Notes under the pieces: model-generated
The model's database searches: none
Told to the model about the DNA's origin: nothing
The model's input: only the letters and a program-made list of their open reading frames with translations
Shown: positions 14,585 through 22,593 of the stretch, in pieces
How the letters are laid out: each line of letters opens with the position of its first letter
How positions within the stretch are numbered: position 1 is the stretch's first letter
Made by a program: the position numbers and the translations under genes
Source of the DNA: Acidobacteriota bacterium
GTDB lineage: Bacteria > Actinomycetota > Acidimicrobiia > Acidimicrobiales > Palsa-688
Length of the DNA stretch: 45,615 nucleotides
Direction of reading: 5' to 3'
Assembly (NCBI GenBank): GCA_028876385.1
Contig: JAGWSF010000005.1
Span: forward strand, 1-45,615

Positions 14585-15886
14585 CTACCCTTCGGTTCCA
14601 CAGAAATCGGCCCCAGATCCCGGGAACTGACGGGGGTTGTCCCGCATGGCGGCATCGGTGTCGACCAGCACCGCCTCGGAGCGGCCCAGCACGTGCTCGA
14701 CGAGATGGGACTGCGAGCCCACCCGCCACAGGGCCACGCCTCTCGGGAGCCGGGGTATCAGGTCGGCCTCGGCCCCGCTGAGCGCCAGTTCCCTAGCCGT
14801 GGCTCGAGCCTCGGAGGGGGGCTGGCCGAACACGACCCTGGTCTCGGAGTCAGCTAGTAGACCGGTGGCCAGTTTCTCCTCGGCCGATCCGTCGGCGCCG
14901 GCCGCCGACAGGTCGGACACCCGATGGGCCACCACCACATTGGCGATGCCCAACGAGCGGGACAGCTTGAAGTTGGCCTGACACCAGCGGGCGATGGCCG
15001 GGTCGTTGAGGATGGCCCACGCCTCGTCGATCACCACCAGACGCTTGACTCCGTCGGCCGCGGCCAGCGCGCCCTGCAGCCACGCCGCCGCGCAGGTCAT
15101 GATGAGGGGCAGGGCCGGGGACCCGAACACCGCGGAGAGGTCGATCACCACCACTGCGGCGTCACCGTCGTCGATGCGCCCCGAGGTGACCCCGTCGAAC
15201 ATGCCGGCCAGGTCTCCCCGCACCATGCGACGGAGCTCCAGGGCCACGTCGCGCCCGGCCCGCGCCAGGCCGGCCACGTCGGTCCCGACGGTTGCGGCCG
15301 ATTCCGGTGAGGGCAGGAGCAGGACGTCCACGAGGTCCGGGAGGGTGGGCGTGGGGGTGGGCCCGTCCTGGGCCAGGTGGTGGACAGCCAGGTCGATGGC
15401 CGCCCTCTCCTCGGGCGCCAGCAGGCGCCGGAGTGAGGTGGCCACCAGGGTGGACACCAGATCCGTGGCCCGCCGGGCACCCCCGGTGCCACCGCCGGGT
15501 GCGGCGCGACCGATGCCGTCGACAGGGTTGAGTCGGACCGAGCCGCCGGGGACCAGAGCCAGCGGCTCTGTGCCGCAGGCCCGGGCCAGCGGCCCGTACT
15601 CCCCCTTGGGGTCCATGATCCACGCCCGGCGGCCGAAGGCCAACTGGCGCCAGACCAGGATCTTGACGAAGGTGGACTTGCCCCGGCCGAGCTGTCCCAG
15701 CACCACCAGGTTGGGGTTGGTGATACGGCCCGTCCGGTACAGCTCCCACGGATCGAACGAGAAAGGGCCGCCCAACACGTCTCGGCCCAGCAGCGGACCG
15801 GCCCCGCCGATCCCCCCGGAGGTCGCGAAGGGGTAAATCGCCTGGAGATGGGCGGTGGTGGCCCGGTGGGCGGGAGGCGGCCTCAT
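14585..15886 (-). CDS. VirB4-type conjugation ATPase
   Basis: ATPase of the type IV secretion machinery, 433 residues. Walker A is GQLGRGKST (64-72), Walker B is RLVVIDEAW (282-290), and the C-terminal motif ALWRVGSQSHLVEH is family-like. It lacks the N-terminal VirB4 domain, which seems to be carried by the adjacent SCO6880 protein. The C-terminus after VLVDTDAAM (RDNPRQFPGSGADFCGTEG) has a composition unlike the rest and lies at the edge of the recombinase island, so the original end may have been replaced. Its start is separated by nine bases from the stop of the SCO6880 gene. Confidence 0.9.
   Translation of the reverse strand: MRPPPAHRATTAHLQAIYPFATSGGIGGAGPLLGRDVLGGPFSFDPWELYRTGRITNPNLVVLGQLGRGKSTFVKILVWRQLAFGRRAWIMDPKGEYGPLARACGTEPLALVPGGSVRLNPVDGIGRAAPGGGTGGARRATDLVSTLVATSLRRLLAPEERAAIDLAVHHLAQDGPTPTPTLPDLVDVLLLPSPESAATVGTDVAGLARAGRDVALELRRMVRGDLAGMFDGVTSGRIDDGDAAVVVIDLSAVFGSPALPLIMTCAAAWLQGALAAADGVKRLVVIDEAWAILNDPAIARWCQANFKLSRSLGIANVVVAHRVSDLSAAGADGSAEEKLATGLLADSETRVVFGQPPSEARATARELALSGAEADLIPRLPRGVALWRVGSQSHLVEHVLGRSEAVLVDTDAAMRDNPRQFPGSGADFCGTEG
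14627..14645 (+). repeat. Possible right-end copy of the recombinase repeat
   Basis: CTGACGGGGGTTGTCCC at about 14627-14643 resembles CTGACGGTTTGTCGG of the 20-bp array left of the recombinase gene. It lies inside the last 20 codons of the VirB4 gene, exactly where that protein stops looking like its family. It is a candidate element boundary; the match is short and could be chance. Confidence 0.3.
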
Positions 15887-15895
15887 CGTCGTGGC

Positions 15896-17410
15896 TCAGC
15901 GCAGCCCGCGCCCCAACGGCAGCGTCCAGGTCAGAGCCTCCAACTGGCGACCGTAGAGGCGCCGCAACTCCAACCGGCAGCTCTGGGCCGCGTGTTCGAC
16001 TTCGGCGCACGCCGTGGCCAGGGTCTCGGCATCGGGGCCCGAGACGGTCACGTAGCCCGAGAAGCGGAACTCGTGGTGACCTTCGGCCAGCTCCTCCTCC
16101 CGACGCTCGACCCCGTCGGCCTCGCGCTGGCGTCGGGCGCTGGCCAGGAAGCCGGCGCGGGCGCGCAGCTCGCGGTCGGCGGTGTCGGCGGTGCGGGCCG
16201 AACGGACCTCGCGCTCGGCCCGTTCCGACCCTACCGGGGCCATGATCAGCGAGACGCTGCGCCGGCCCTCCCCGAGCAGGAGCGGACCGAGGAAGTCCGG
16301 CCCCACATCGACCCTCGGCCATTCCGCCACCCAGAAGGTGGCGTGCCACATGCCATCGGCGCGACAGCACGACCATCGGTCCTCCACAGCTGTGGGCCAC
16401 GGGCGAGCGGCGCGCCGGCGCGACCTGGCGGCTTCCTCATGGGGTCGTCTGATCAGGTCGGCCAGCTCGCCTCCGTCGAGGGGCGGACCCGGTCGCAGGT
16501 CCACTGCGGTGAGCTGAGCGCCCAGCAGGCGCATCTCCCTTCGCAGCCCCGCCAGTACCTCGTCGCCACGGCGACGCCCCGGCTGGTGCGCGAACCTCTC
16601 CCCCGCCGAGCCGACCGCCACCACGAGCCAGGTGTCGTGGTAGGTGACGTGGGGCGCCACCTCGGCCGACGACTGGCGGTAGCTTTCGGACGGGGAGGCA
16701 GGCGACGCCCCGCCCGACCCGGAGACAGAGCGAGGCCTGGGCCGCCCGGGTGCCGCCGGGCCGCCATCCGACCCGAGACCGTCGAAGTACTCGGTCCCGG
16801 CCGCCGAACCGCTCCAGGATCGCTGGACCCACTGCACCTTTGCCACGGGGCTGCCCGGCCGGCACAGCGACCCGAGCACCTGGCGCCACCCTTCGAGGCA
16901 GCGGCTCTGGTCGGGCGGGTCGAGCAGGGCGAGCGGCGCACCTCGCACCGCGAGGACCGCCGCCCAGGTACCCGACCGGCTGTCCCGGATCACGCCGAGC
17001 GGCTCCTCCCCGGGCAGGCCGGGGTCCTCCAGCACGGTGATCCCGGGAACCATCCGGCGCGGGCCGGGAGCGGCCCGACCACCGACGCGTCCCTCCCGGA
17101 CCCCGGTGGCCGAACCGGAGGTGGGCGCCGGATCGAAGGAGGGACCGGCCCGGTTGCGCAAGAGCCAGGCCGCGGCGATGCCGCCGCGGGCCACCAGCGG
17201 ACGCCCCTCCCTCGTCCAGAGGGCACCGGCGAGGGAGGCCAGGAGGACCGCCACGGCGGAGATCAGGCCGGCCGTCCCTCCCAGCCCGGCCCGGGCGCCC
17301 ACCGCCAGCACCAGGCCGGCGGCGATGGTGGACAGCTGGAGGGGGCCGAGGCCGAGCAGGAGCCCCCGTCGCTCCAGCGGCCCGAAGGTGTAGCGCGGGG
17401 TGTCAGCCAT
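15896..17410 (-). CDS. SCO6880 family conjugation protein (PrgI/VirB3-like plus VirB4 N-terminal-like)
   Basis: The protein has 504 residues from the ATG at 17410, which overlaps the upstream stop (ATGGCTGA). The N-terminus (YTFGPLERRGLLLGLGPLQL, then two membrane segments to about residue 66) is typical of the SCO6880 family and resembles PrgI/VirB3. The long cytoplasmic remainder includes VRDSRSGTWAAVLAV-like sequence (actual IRDSRSGTWAAVLAV, about 140-155) and a C-terminal part resembling the N-terminal domain of VirB4. The ATPase motor is the separate downstream gene. Together they would make a split VirB3-VirB4 unit at the channel base. Confidence 0.88.
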   Translation of the reverse strand: MADTPRYTFGPLERRGLLLGLGPLQLSTIAAGLVLAVGARAGLGGTAGLISAVAVLLASLAGALWTREGRPLVARGGIAAAWLLRNRAGPSFDPAPTSGSATGVREGRVGGRAAPGPRRMVPGITVLEDPGLPGEEPLGVIRDSRSGTWAAVLAVRGAPLALLDPPDQSRCLEGWRQVLGSLCRPGSPVAKVQWVQRSWSGSAAGTEYFDGLGSDGGPAAPGRPRPRSVSGSGGASPASPSESYRQSSAEVAPHVTYHDTWLVVAVGSAGERFAHQPGRRRGDEVLAGLRREMRLLGAQLTAVDLRPGPPLDGGELADLIRRPHEEAARSRRRAARPWPTAVEDRWSCCRADGMWHATFWVAEWPRVDVGPDFLGPLLLGEGRRSVSLIMAPVGSERAEREVRSARTADTADRELRARAGFLASARRQREADGVERREEELAEGHHEFRFSGYVTVSGPDAETLATACAEVEHAAQSCRLELRRLYGRQLEALTWTLPLGRGLR

Positions 17411-18518
17411 CCTGGGCTCCCGCCCCACCCCCCGGTCGGTCCTCGAGGGGGAAGTCGGCTCTGCGCCACGGCAGGGACTGGCTCGTCACCGGGCGGGTCC
17501 CGAGCCCACCCCCCTCCTCGGCGGCGCCAGTGCGGCGGGCCGAGGCCGCCGCCATCGCCGCCTGTGCGGCGGGATGGAACGGGGTGGCCATGGCTCGGGT
17601 GGCGGCCCGGGCCGGCCGGCGCGCCATCCCCTCGAGGTGGGCGATGGCCGAGGCCTCCACCACCGGCGCCAACCTGAGCAGCGCGAACGGGGCAAAAGCC
17701 GCTATCAGCAGCACCGCCGCGCCGGACAAGCTGGCATCGACACCCCCGCCCGCCCAGGCGGCCAGGCCCAGCCCGATCGACGCCAGGATCACGAACTTCG
17801 ACAGGATCAGGCTGACCAGTATCTCTATGCCACGGCGGGCCATCCCGGCGGTGGCCGGCCAGATGTAGCCGATCAGGGTCAGCGGCATGAAGAACGTCGC
17901 CACGTAAACTCCCGCCGAACGCACCATCAACTCGAGCCAGACCAGCACTGCGCCCAGGACGGCGATCAGGGCCAGGGCGATCTGCACGAACAGAGGGGCC
18001 GGGCTGAGCGCGGCGGCGGCTATGGCATTGCTGAACTGCTGACCGAGACGCTGCATATCCGAACCCAGGACCAGGGAGCACATGGCGTCGGTCGCCGACA
18101 GCAGGAGCCCGGCCGCCTGCGAGGCCGCCAGTCCCGAGAAGAGGGCAAGAGGCAGCCCGACTCCCCAGACCCGTAGGAGCCGTCGACCGTCCTGGCGCAG
18201 GAGCGGCCCTATGGTGGCGGCCAGGAGGACGGGGAGCACGACGGCCAGAGCGACCTGCTCCATCAGCCCCATCTCCTTGGTGAACCAGCCGGCGCCCATC
18301 TGGGGCGACGCCGAGTCGGTGACCATCTGCATGATGGTCCCGAACAACCAGTCGGCGGCCTGGTTGAGACCATCCGCCACGCTTTGGAACACCGATGTCG
18401 CGGCCTGAGCGGCGAGAGCCCCCCCGACGCGGTTGCCGGCATCGATGATCTGCGACGGGCAGGGAATGGTCGGCAGGCACAGTACCGAGGTGGACAGCGG
18501 GTCGGTCGGAAGGGCCAT
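17403..18518 (-). CDS. VirB6/TrbL-like polytopic membrane protein of the conjugation channel
   Basis: The protein has 371 residues from the ATG at 18518, which overlaps the stop of the preceding gene as ATGA. At least six hydrophobic segments occur between residues about 85 and 285 (for example QVALAVVLPVLLAATIG, LFVQIALALIAVLGAVLVWL and IEILVSLILSKFVILASIGL), followed by a 70-residue cytoplasmic Ala/Arg-rich tail. Topology and position between a small membrane protein and SCO6880 fit the VirB6/TrbL inner-membrane channel component of actinobacterial conjugation systems. A longer frame to 18713 is a shadow over the upstream gene. Confidence 0.85.
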   Translation of the reverse strand: MALPTDPLSTSVLCLPTIPCPSQIIDAGNRVGGALAAQAATSVFQSVADGLNQAADWLFGTIMQMVTDSASPQMGAGWFTKEMGLMEQVALAVVLPVLLAATIGPLLRQDGRRLLRVWGVGLPLALFSGLAASQAAGLLLSATDAMCSLVLGSDMQRLGQQFSNAIAAAALSPAPLFVQIALALIAVLGAVLVWLELMVRSAGVYVATFFMPLTLIGYIWPATAGMARRGIEILVSLILSKFVILASIGLGLAAWAGGGVDASLSGAAVLLIAAFAPFALLRLAPVVEASAIAHLEGMARRPARAATRAMATPFHPAAQAAMAAASARRTGAAEEGGGLGTRPVTSQSLPWRRADFPLEDRPGGGAGAQDG

Positions 18519-18916
18519 CAACGGATGGTGCCGCCCTTCTGCACCAGGAAGTTGATGATCAGCGGGGCGCCCCCGATCAGCACCGCGGCCAGCGCCGAGA
18601 CGATGACCCCTCTCCTTCCGTTGTAGGCCTGCTGCCAGTTCTGGCTGTAGTGGCCGAAAGCCCACATCACCGCCCCGACGACTATGCCGACCATGGCGGC
18701 GATCAGCGCCCACGCCCCCAAGCCGTTGGTCAGATCGTTGAGCACGTTCGAACCCGGCAGGTCGGACGGATTGGGGCTGAGACTGACGGCGGGCAAGGCC
18801 AGCAGCGGAAAGGCGGCCAGTACCGGGAGGGCGGCCAGTACCGGGAGGGCGGGGACCGGGAACGGGGGGACGGCTGGCGTTAGCAGCCCGGACAGTACGA
18901 GCGAGGTGGTGAGCAT
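18518..18916 (-). CDS. Small DUF6112-like conjugation membrane protein (VirB2/pilin position)
   Basis: The protein has 132 residues with a hydrophobic signal-like N-terminus rich in Pro/Ala/Leu, then two membrane segments (about 68-88 and 105-122) separated by a short loop with FGHYSQNWQQAYNGRRG. Size, topology and position first in the operon match the small proteins annotated DUF6112 in actinobacterial conjugation loci, which occupy the place of VirB2/TrbC. The N-terminal region repeats LPVLAA because of an 18-base DNA duplication. A GGAGG site lies about ten bases before the ATG. Confidence 0.75.
   Translation of the reverse strand: MLTTSLVLSGLLTPAVPPFPVPALPVLAALPVLAAFPLLALPAVSLSPNPSDLPGSNVLNDLTNGLGAWALIAAMVGIVVGAVMWAFGHYSQNWQQAYNGRRGVIVSALAAVLIGGAPLIINFLVQKGGTIR
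18812..18847 (-). repeat. Perfect 18-bp tandem duplication inside the DUF6112-like gene
   Basis: GGCGGCCAGTACCGGGAG occurs at 18812-18829 and 18830-18847, with a partial third copy after. It keeps frame and encodes the repeated LPVLAA element in the signal-like N-terminus. It may vary in copy number between strains. Confidence 0.75.
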
Positions 18917-18949
18917 CGGCGGGAACCTCCAGGATCGGGAACGTTTAAA

Positions 18950-18991
18950 GCATGTCAGATGATTTCATGCCTTGCTAGTATTTTTTCATGC
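18950..18991. promoter_or_regulatory. AT-richer divergent control region with CATGC repeats and relaxase -10 box
   Basis: This is the least GC-rich stretch of the locus. GCATG (18950-18954) and CATGC (18966-18970) form an inverted pair. TTTCATGC occurs at 18963-18970 and again at 18984-18991, 21 bases apart, the second covering the relaxase start codon. TAGTAT (18976-18981) is a good -10 box six bases before ATG 18988, implying a leaderless mRNA. The repeats could be operator sites or part of an origin of transfer, which is usually next to the relaxase gene. Confidence 0.5.
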
Positions 18992-21159
18992 TGATCGTCC
19001 GAACGCTTTCACCCGGGTCGGCGCGCTACTTCTTCGACGGGCGCGACCCGGGCCGCTGGCAAGGTGGGGCCACCCGGCTACTCGGGCTGCACGGGCCACC
19101 GTCCCGAGCTGAGATCGAGCGGGTCCTCGACGGCTGCGACCCCCGGACCGGTGGCTACCTACCGGAGCGGCGACCGGCCCGGCGCAGGAGTGGCTGGGAT
19201 CTGATCTTCTCGGCGCCGAAATCCCTCTCCTTGCTCCACTCCGCCGTCGCCCCGCCCGATGGCACAGACGTGGCGCAAGCCCACCGCGACGCAGTGGACG
19301 ACGTCGTCGGCCACCTCGATCGGGCCGTGACCTCCAGGCGCCGATCCGGCGGTCAGCCCACTCCGGCCGAGGGCCTCGTCGGCGCCCAGTTCCTCCATTT
19401 GGCCAACTCTGCGGGCGAACCGCACGTCCACAGCCACGTGCTGATAGCCAACCTGTCCCGCTCGGCAAGCTCCTGGGGGGCGGTGGAGCCGACCTGGTTC
19501 GTGGAAAGAGCCGGGTTGGCCGCCCTCTACCAGATGGGTCTGCGCCACCACCTGCGGAGACGGGGCTGGGATTTGGACTGGCGACTGAGACCCGACGGCC
19601 TGGCCGACCTGGCCGACACCCCCACTGAGGCCATCCGTCAGGCCAGCTCCCAGGGCCGTCGGGTGCGCACCGACGGACGTTTCGCGGCGCGCCGCGCCGC
19701 CGAGGCCACGGCCGCCGATCTGGCGCCGTCGGCCCATCCCCCCGCTCCGGCGTCGATGGGCGGCCCACCCGCCTCGGGGGCTACGGGCGCCGACCAGCCC
19801 ACGGCGCGTCGAGCCCGGCTCGACACCGTGGCTCCGCTCCGGCCGGGAGCGGGTAGCGACTCCCCGGAGCGTCGGCCCGCCGGGAGCGGGGAGGCGCCCG
19901 GAGTCCCCGACCAGGCCGCGCTCGCCCGCCGGGTCGAGCTGCGCCTGGCCGAGCGGCGATCCGATTTTCGCGGTGGTGACGCACTGGTGGCCCTCGCCGC
20001 GGCCAGTCCCCTGGGACACCCGGTGGAAGAAGCCCTCAGCTGGGTTGAGCGCTTCTGCTCCCAGATGCCCCCGGCGCCGTCGCCCACCTCCGGTCTCCGC
20101 TGGACCACCCCGGCGGCCCGGCGCATGGATGATCTGCTCTTCGAGGCGCTGGCCGAGCGGTTCGCCGGCGAGAACGCCGAGCGACCTCCTCCCGGGGGCG
20201 ATCAATGGGGCCGCCACCGACCCGAGGAGCTGATCGACCTGCTCACCGGTCCGGGGCGCGGTGTGACCATCCTCGGAGCACCTCCCGGGTACAGCGAGCT
20301 ACTCGGGCAGGCCGACATCCTGGCCTCCTGCCTGGAGAGGTGGGCGGCCACCGGCCGGTCCGTGACCATAGACACCACCGACGAGGGACGGCTGCGCTGG
20401 GAGGTCCTGACCGGCGCCGCCGCCTCCCACCCGAGGGCCGCCGCCGACATCGTGGTGGTCGACCAGGCCGACCGGCGCACGTCCTCGGAGTTGCTGCGCC
20501 AGTCACGACGTGCCCGGGAGCACCTGATCCTGGTCGAAGGGGGCACCATGCCCAGGCTGACCAACCCCGCCAGTCACGGGCTGGTGGAGGCGTCGGCGGT
20601 CATCGGCCGCCACTTCGCTCCCCACGCTGAGCCGTGGGCCGTCGGGGCCGACCCCTCGACGGGGCCGGCGCGCTCACCGGGGCGGTCAGCCGCCGCCGAC
20701 CTGTTGGAGCGGTGGGACGGCGACGGGCGGGCCGCCGTACTGGTCGGTCTTGGCGTCGAGGAGGTGAGGGCGCTCAATCGGGCCGCCCTCGGTGAGGACC
20801 GTCCCCAACGCGGCCCGGGCCGCTACCAACCCGGCGACCGGGTGGTGGTGGTACGCGGGGGCCGGCGCCTACCGGGAGCCGGCGCCATCGGTACCGTTAC
20901 CGAGACCGCCTCGCGGTCCTCAGGGTCGGTCACCGTCGAGTGGACCGCCGGCCGGCGGTCGGTGCTCGACCTGTCCGACCAGCGCCGGGTCGGTTTCGGC
21001 TATGCCGCCACCCCGCGGTTGGCGTCGTTGGGGGACCGCCCGCTGATGGTCCTCGGCCCGGCGGCCGCCGTGGGCCGGGCCCGGGAGCGGGTCGTGGCCG
21101 ACCGGGGCCGCCCCCGGCCGGCCCCGGGACCCGACCGAGGCCTCGAAGCCAGCCGCTGA
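18988..21159 (+). CDS. MobF-type relaxase with a degenerate helicase region
   Basis: Conjugative relaxase of 723 residues. The HUH nuclease domain is recognisable. Tyr14 sits in GSARYFFDGRDPGRW, where family members usually have two adjacent Tyr. The metal-binding triad is His146, His148 and His150 (GEPHVHSH), and FSAPKSLSLLH is also typical. Residues about 225-310 are low-complexity and charged. The following helicase-like region is decayed: the Walker A position reads GAPPGYSELL (about 430-439) without the Gly-Lys-Ser/Thr, and Walker B reads IVVVDQAD. The protein is shorter than most TrwC/TraA relaxases. Nicking may still work, but helicase activity should not. The gene is divergent from the conjugation operon. 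Confidence 0.88.
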   Translation: MLIVRTLSPGSARYFFDGRDPGRWQGGATRLLGLHGPPSRAEIERVLDGCDPRTGGYLPERRPARRRSGWDLIFSAPKSLSLLHSAVAPPDGTDVAQAHRDAVDDVVGHLDRAVTSRRRSGGQPTPAEGLVGAQFLHLANSAGEPHVHSHVLIANLSRSASSWGAVEPTWFVERAGLAALYQMGLRHHLRRRGWDLDWRLRPDGLADLADTPTEAIRQASSQGRRVRTDGRFAARRAAEATAADLAPSAHPPAPASMGGPPASGATGADQPTARRARLDTVAPLRPGAGSDSPERRPAGSGEAPGVPDQAALARRVELRLAERRSDFRGGDALVALAAASPLGHPVEEALSWVERFCSQMPPAPSPTSGLRWTTPAARRMDDLLFEALAERFAGENAERPPPGGDQWGRHRPEELIDLLTGPGRGVTILGAPPGYSELLGQADILASCLERWAATGRSVTIDTTDEGRLRWEVLTGAAASHPRAAADIVVVDQADRRTSSELLRQSRRAREHLILVEGGTMPRLTNPASHGLVEASAVIGRHFAPHAEPWAVGADPSTGPARSPGRSAAADLLERWDGDGRAAVLVGLGVEEVRALNRAALGEDRPQRGPGRYQPGDRVVVVRGGRRLPGAGAIGTVTETASRSSGSVTVEWTAGRRSVLDLSDQRRVGFGYAATPRLASLGDRPLMVLGPAAAVGRARERVVADRGRPRPAPGPDRGLEASR

Positions 21160-21198
21160 GCGCCGACGGAGGGCCATGGCTGGCGGCCCGACTGCTGT

Positions 21199-22542
21199 TC
21201 AGTGCCCCGAGACGTGGTCGGTCCAGCGCTGCCCGTCCCACCACCGCCACCGGTTGTGACCCGCCGGGTCCGGGTGCCAGCCCGGCGGTGGGCCCCCGGC
21301 GGCCACCCCGGCTGGTAACTGTCCGGGGTGAGCCGGCCCAGGGACGACCGCGGGGACCTCCTGGACCGGCCCGGGACCGACGCCCGGGTGACCGTCGGCC
21401 CGGCGGGCGTCGGCCGGGCGAGGGGTCACGCCCGGGTAACGCTGGGCCGGCCAGTCGACCCGGGGCGGGCGGCCCGGACCGGGAAGGGGACCACCGGGCA
21501 GCCACGGTGCGGTCGCATCGGCCGGCCATCCGTTGGCCGGCGGTCCGGACCGGCCCGAGCGCTCGCTGCGGGCCACCAACCACAAGATGATGCTGGTCAC
21601 CCACAGCGCCAGGACGGCCAGCACGCCTACTCCGGCCACCGCCGGCGCCGGTCTGGACAGGAAGGCCACCATGTCCCAGAGGGCGTGGCACACGATGAGG
21701 GGCCACAGCTGCCGGAACCGGAGGTAGATCCAGTAGAAGAGGGCGGCCCAGACGAGGATGCCCAACACTCCCGGCCCGTAGTAGACGTGGTAGGCGCCCC
21801 TCAGGACCAGGGCCACCACGGTGATCTCCCACCAGGGGCGCCGGGCCTGGCGCAAGGTGACCACGACGAAGGCCAGGACGACCATCTCCTCGACCACCCC
21901 GGCCTGCAGGGAGTCGAACATGGCGTAGATCAACGACGGGGCATTGTCCTTGAACGGGGGCAGCGATCCGCTCTGCAGGGCGGCGTTGATGACCCCACCC
22001 ACGATGATGGCCAGGAAGCACCAGCCCATGATCCGGATGGACTGGCTGATGTTCACTCGCCCGTCGCGGTGGCGACCGACCCGCAGCCCCAGGGCGGCGG
22101 GTGACACCCCCCGCCGGGACGAAAGGAGCAGCACCACCGCCACGGCCAGACCGATCTCGGCCACCACGTTCACCGCGGCCGGCATGTAGACCCCCCAGCT
22201 CCCCCGGTTGGCCAGGTCGGAACCGCGGTTGCCGAGCAGGAGGGCGGCGGCGACGATGCCGGCGGCGAAGAAGGCGAGGTAGACCAGCAGCACCTCGGTG
22301 TAGGCCCGCCGGGTCCCCACCGGCTCCAAAGGCGGGTCGTCGCCGATGGCGTACCAGCGGGGGCGACGACCGGGGCCGGAAGGCGGGCCGGCCGCCGGGC
22401 CGCCTCCGCCGCCCGGGGGGGCGGCGACCGGCGGGACCGGGGTGAACCCCGCGCCGGTCGGGATCGAGGGCTCACCTGGCTGTTGCACCGCCCACCAGGG
22501 TGCCAGACCGTCCGGGTCGCTCGACATCACACTTGTGGCCAT
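21199..22542 (-). CDS. CPBP family intramembrane protease with C-terminal DUF2510
   Basis: The protein has 447 residues (441 if ATG 22527 is used). A Pro/Gly-rich cytoplasmic N-terminus is followed by about eight membrane segments. The CPBP (CAAX-protease-like) motifs are clear: EE in AGVVEEMVVLAFV, a His in RGAYHVYYG and the third motif HALWDMVAF. After a 100-residue Pro-rich linker it ends in a DUF2510 domain (PPGWHPDPAGHNRWRWWDGQ), a short Trp-rich module common in actinobacterial membrane proteins. Substrate is unknown; relatives act in bacteriocin maturation, immunity or membrane stress. It ends 39 bases from the convergent relaxase gene and is not obviously part of the conjugation locus. 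Confidence 0.87.
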   Translation of the reverse strand: MATSVMSSDPDGLAPWWAVQQPGEPSIPTGAGFTPVPPVAAPPGGGGGPAAGPPSGPGRRPRWYAIGDDPPLEPVGTRRAYTEVLLVYLAFFAAGIVAAALLLGNRGSDLANRGSWGVYMPAAVNVVAEIGLAVAVVLLLSSRRGVSPAALGLRVGRHRDGRVNISQSIRIMGWCFLAIIVGGVINAALQSGSLPPFKDNAPSLIYAMFDSLQAGVVEEMVVLAFVVVTLRQARRPWWEITVVALVLRGAYHVYYGPGVLGILVWAALFYWIYLRFRQLWPLIVCHALWDMVAFLSRPAPAVAGVGVLAVLALWVTSIILWLVARSERSGRSGPPANGWPADATAPWLPGGPLPGPGRPPRVDWPAQRYPGVTPRPADARRADGHPGVGPGPVQEVPAVVPGPAHPGQLPAGVAAGGPPPGWHPDPAGHNRWRWWDGQRWTDHVSGH

Positions 22543-22593
22543 CGGTGGTCAGGCGCCCCGGCTCGACCATCCCGAGGTGTCAGAATCCCCTCC

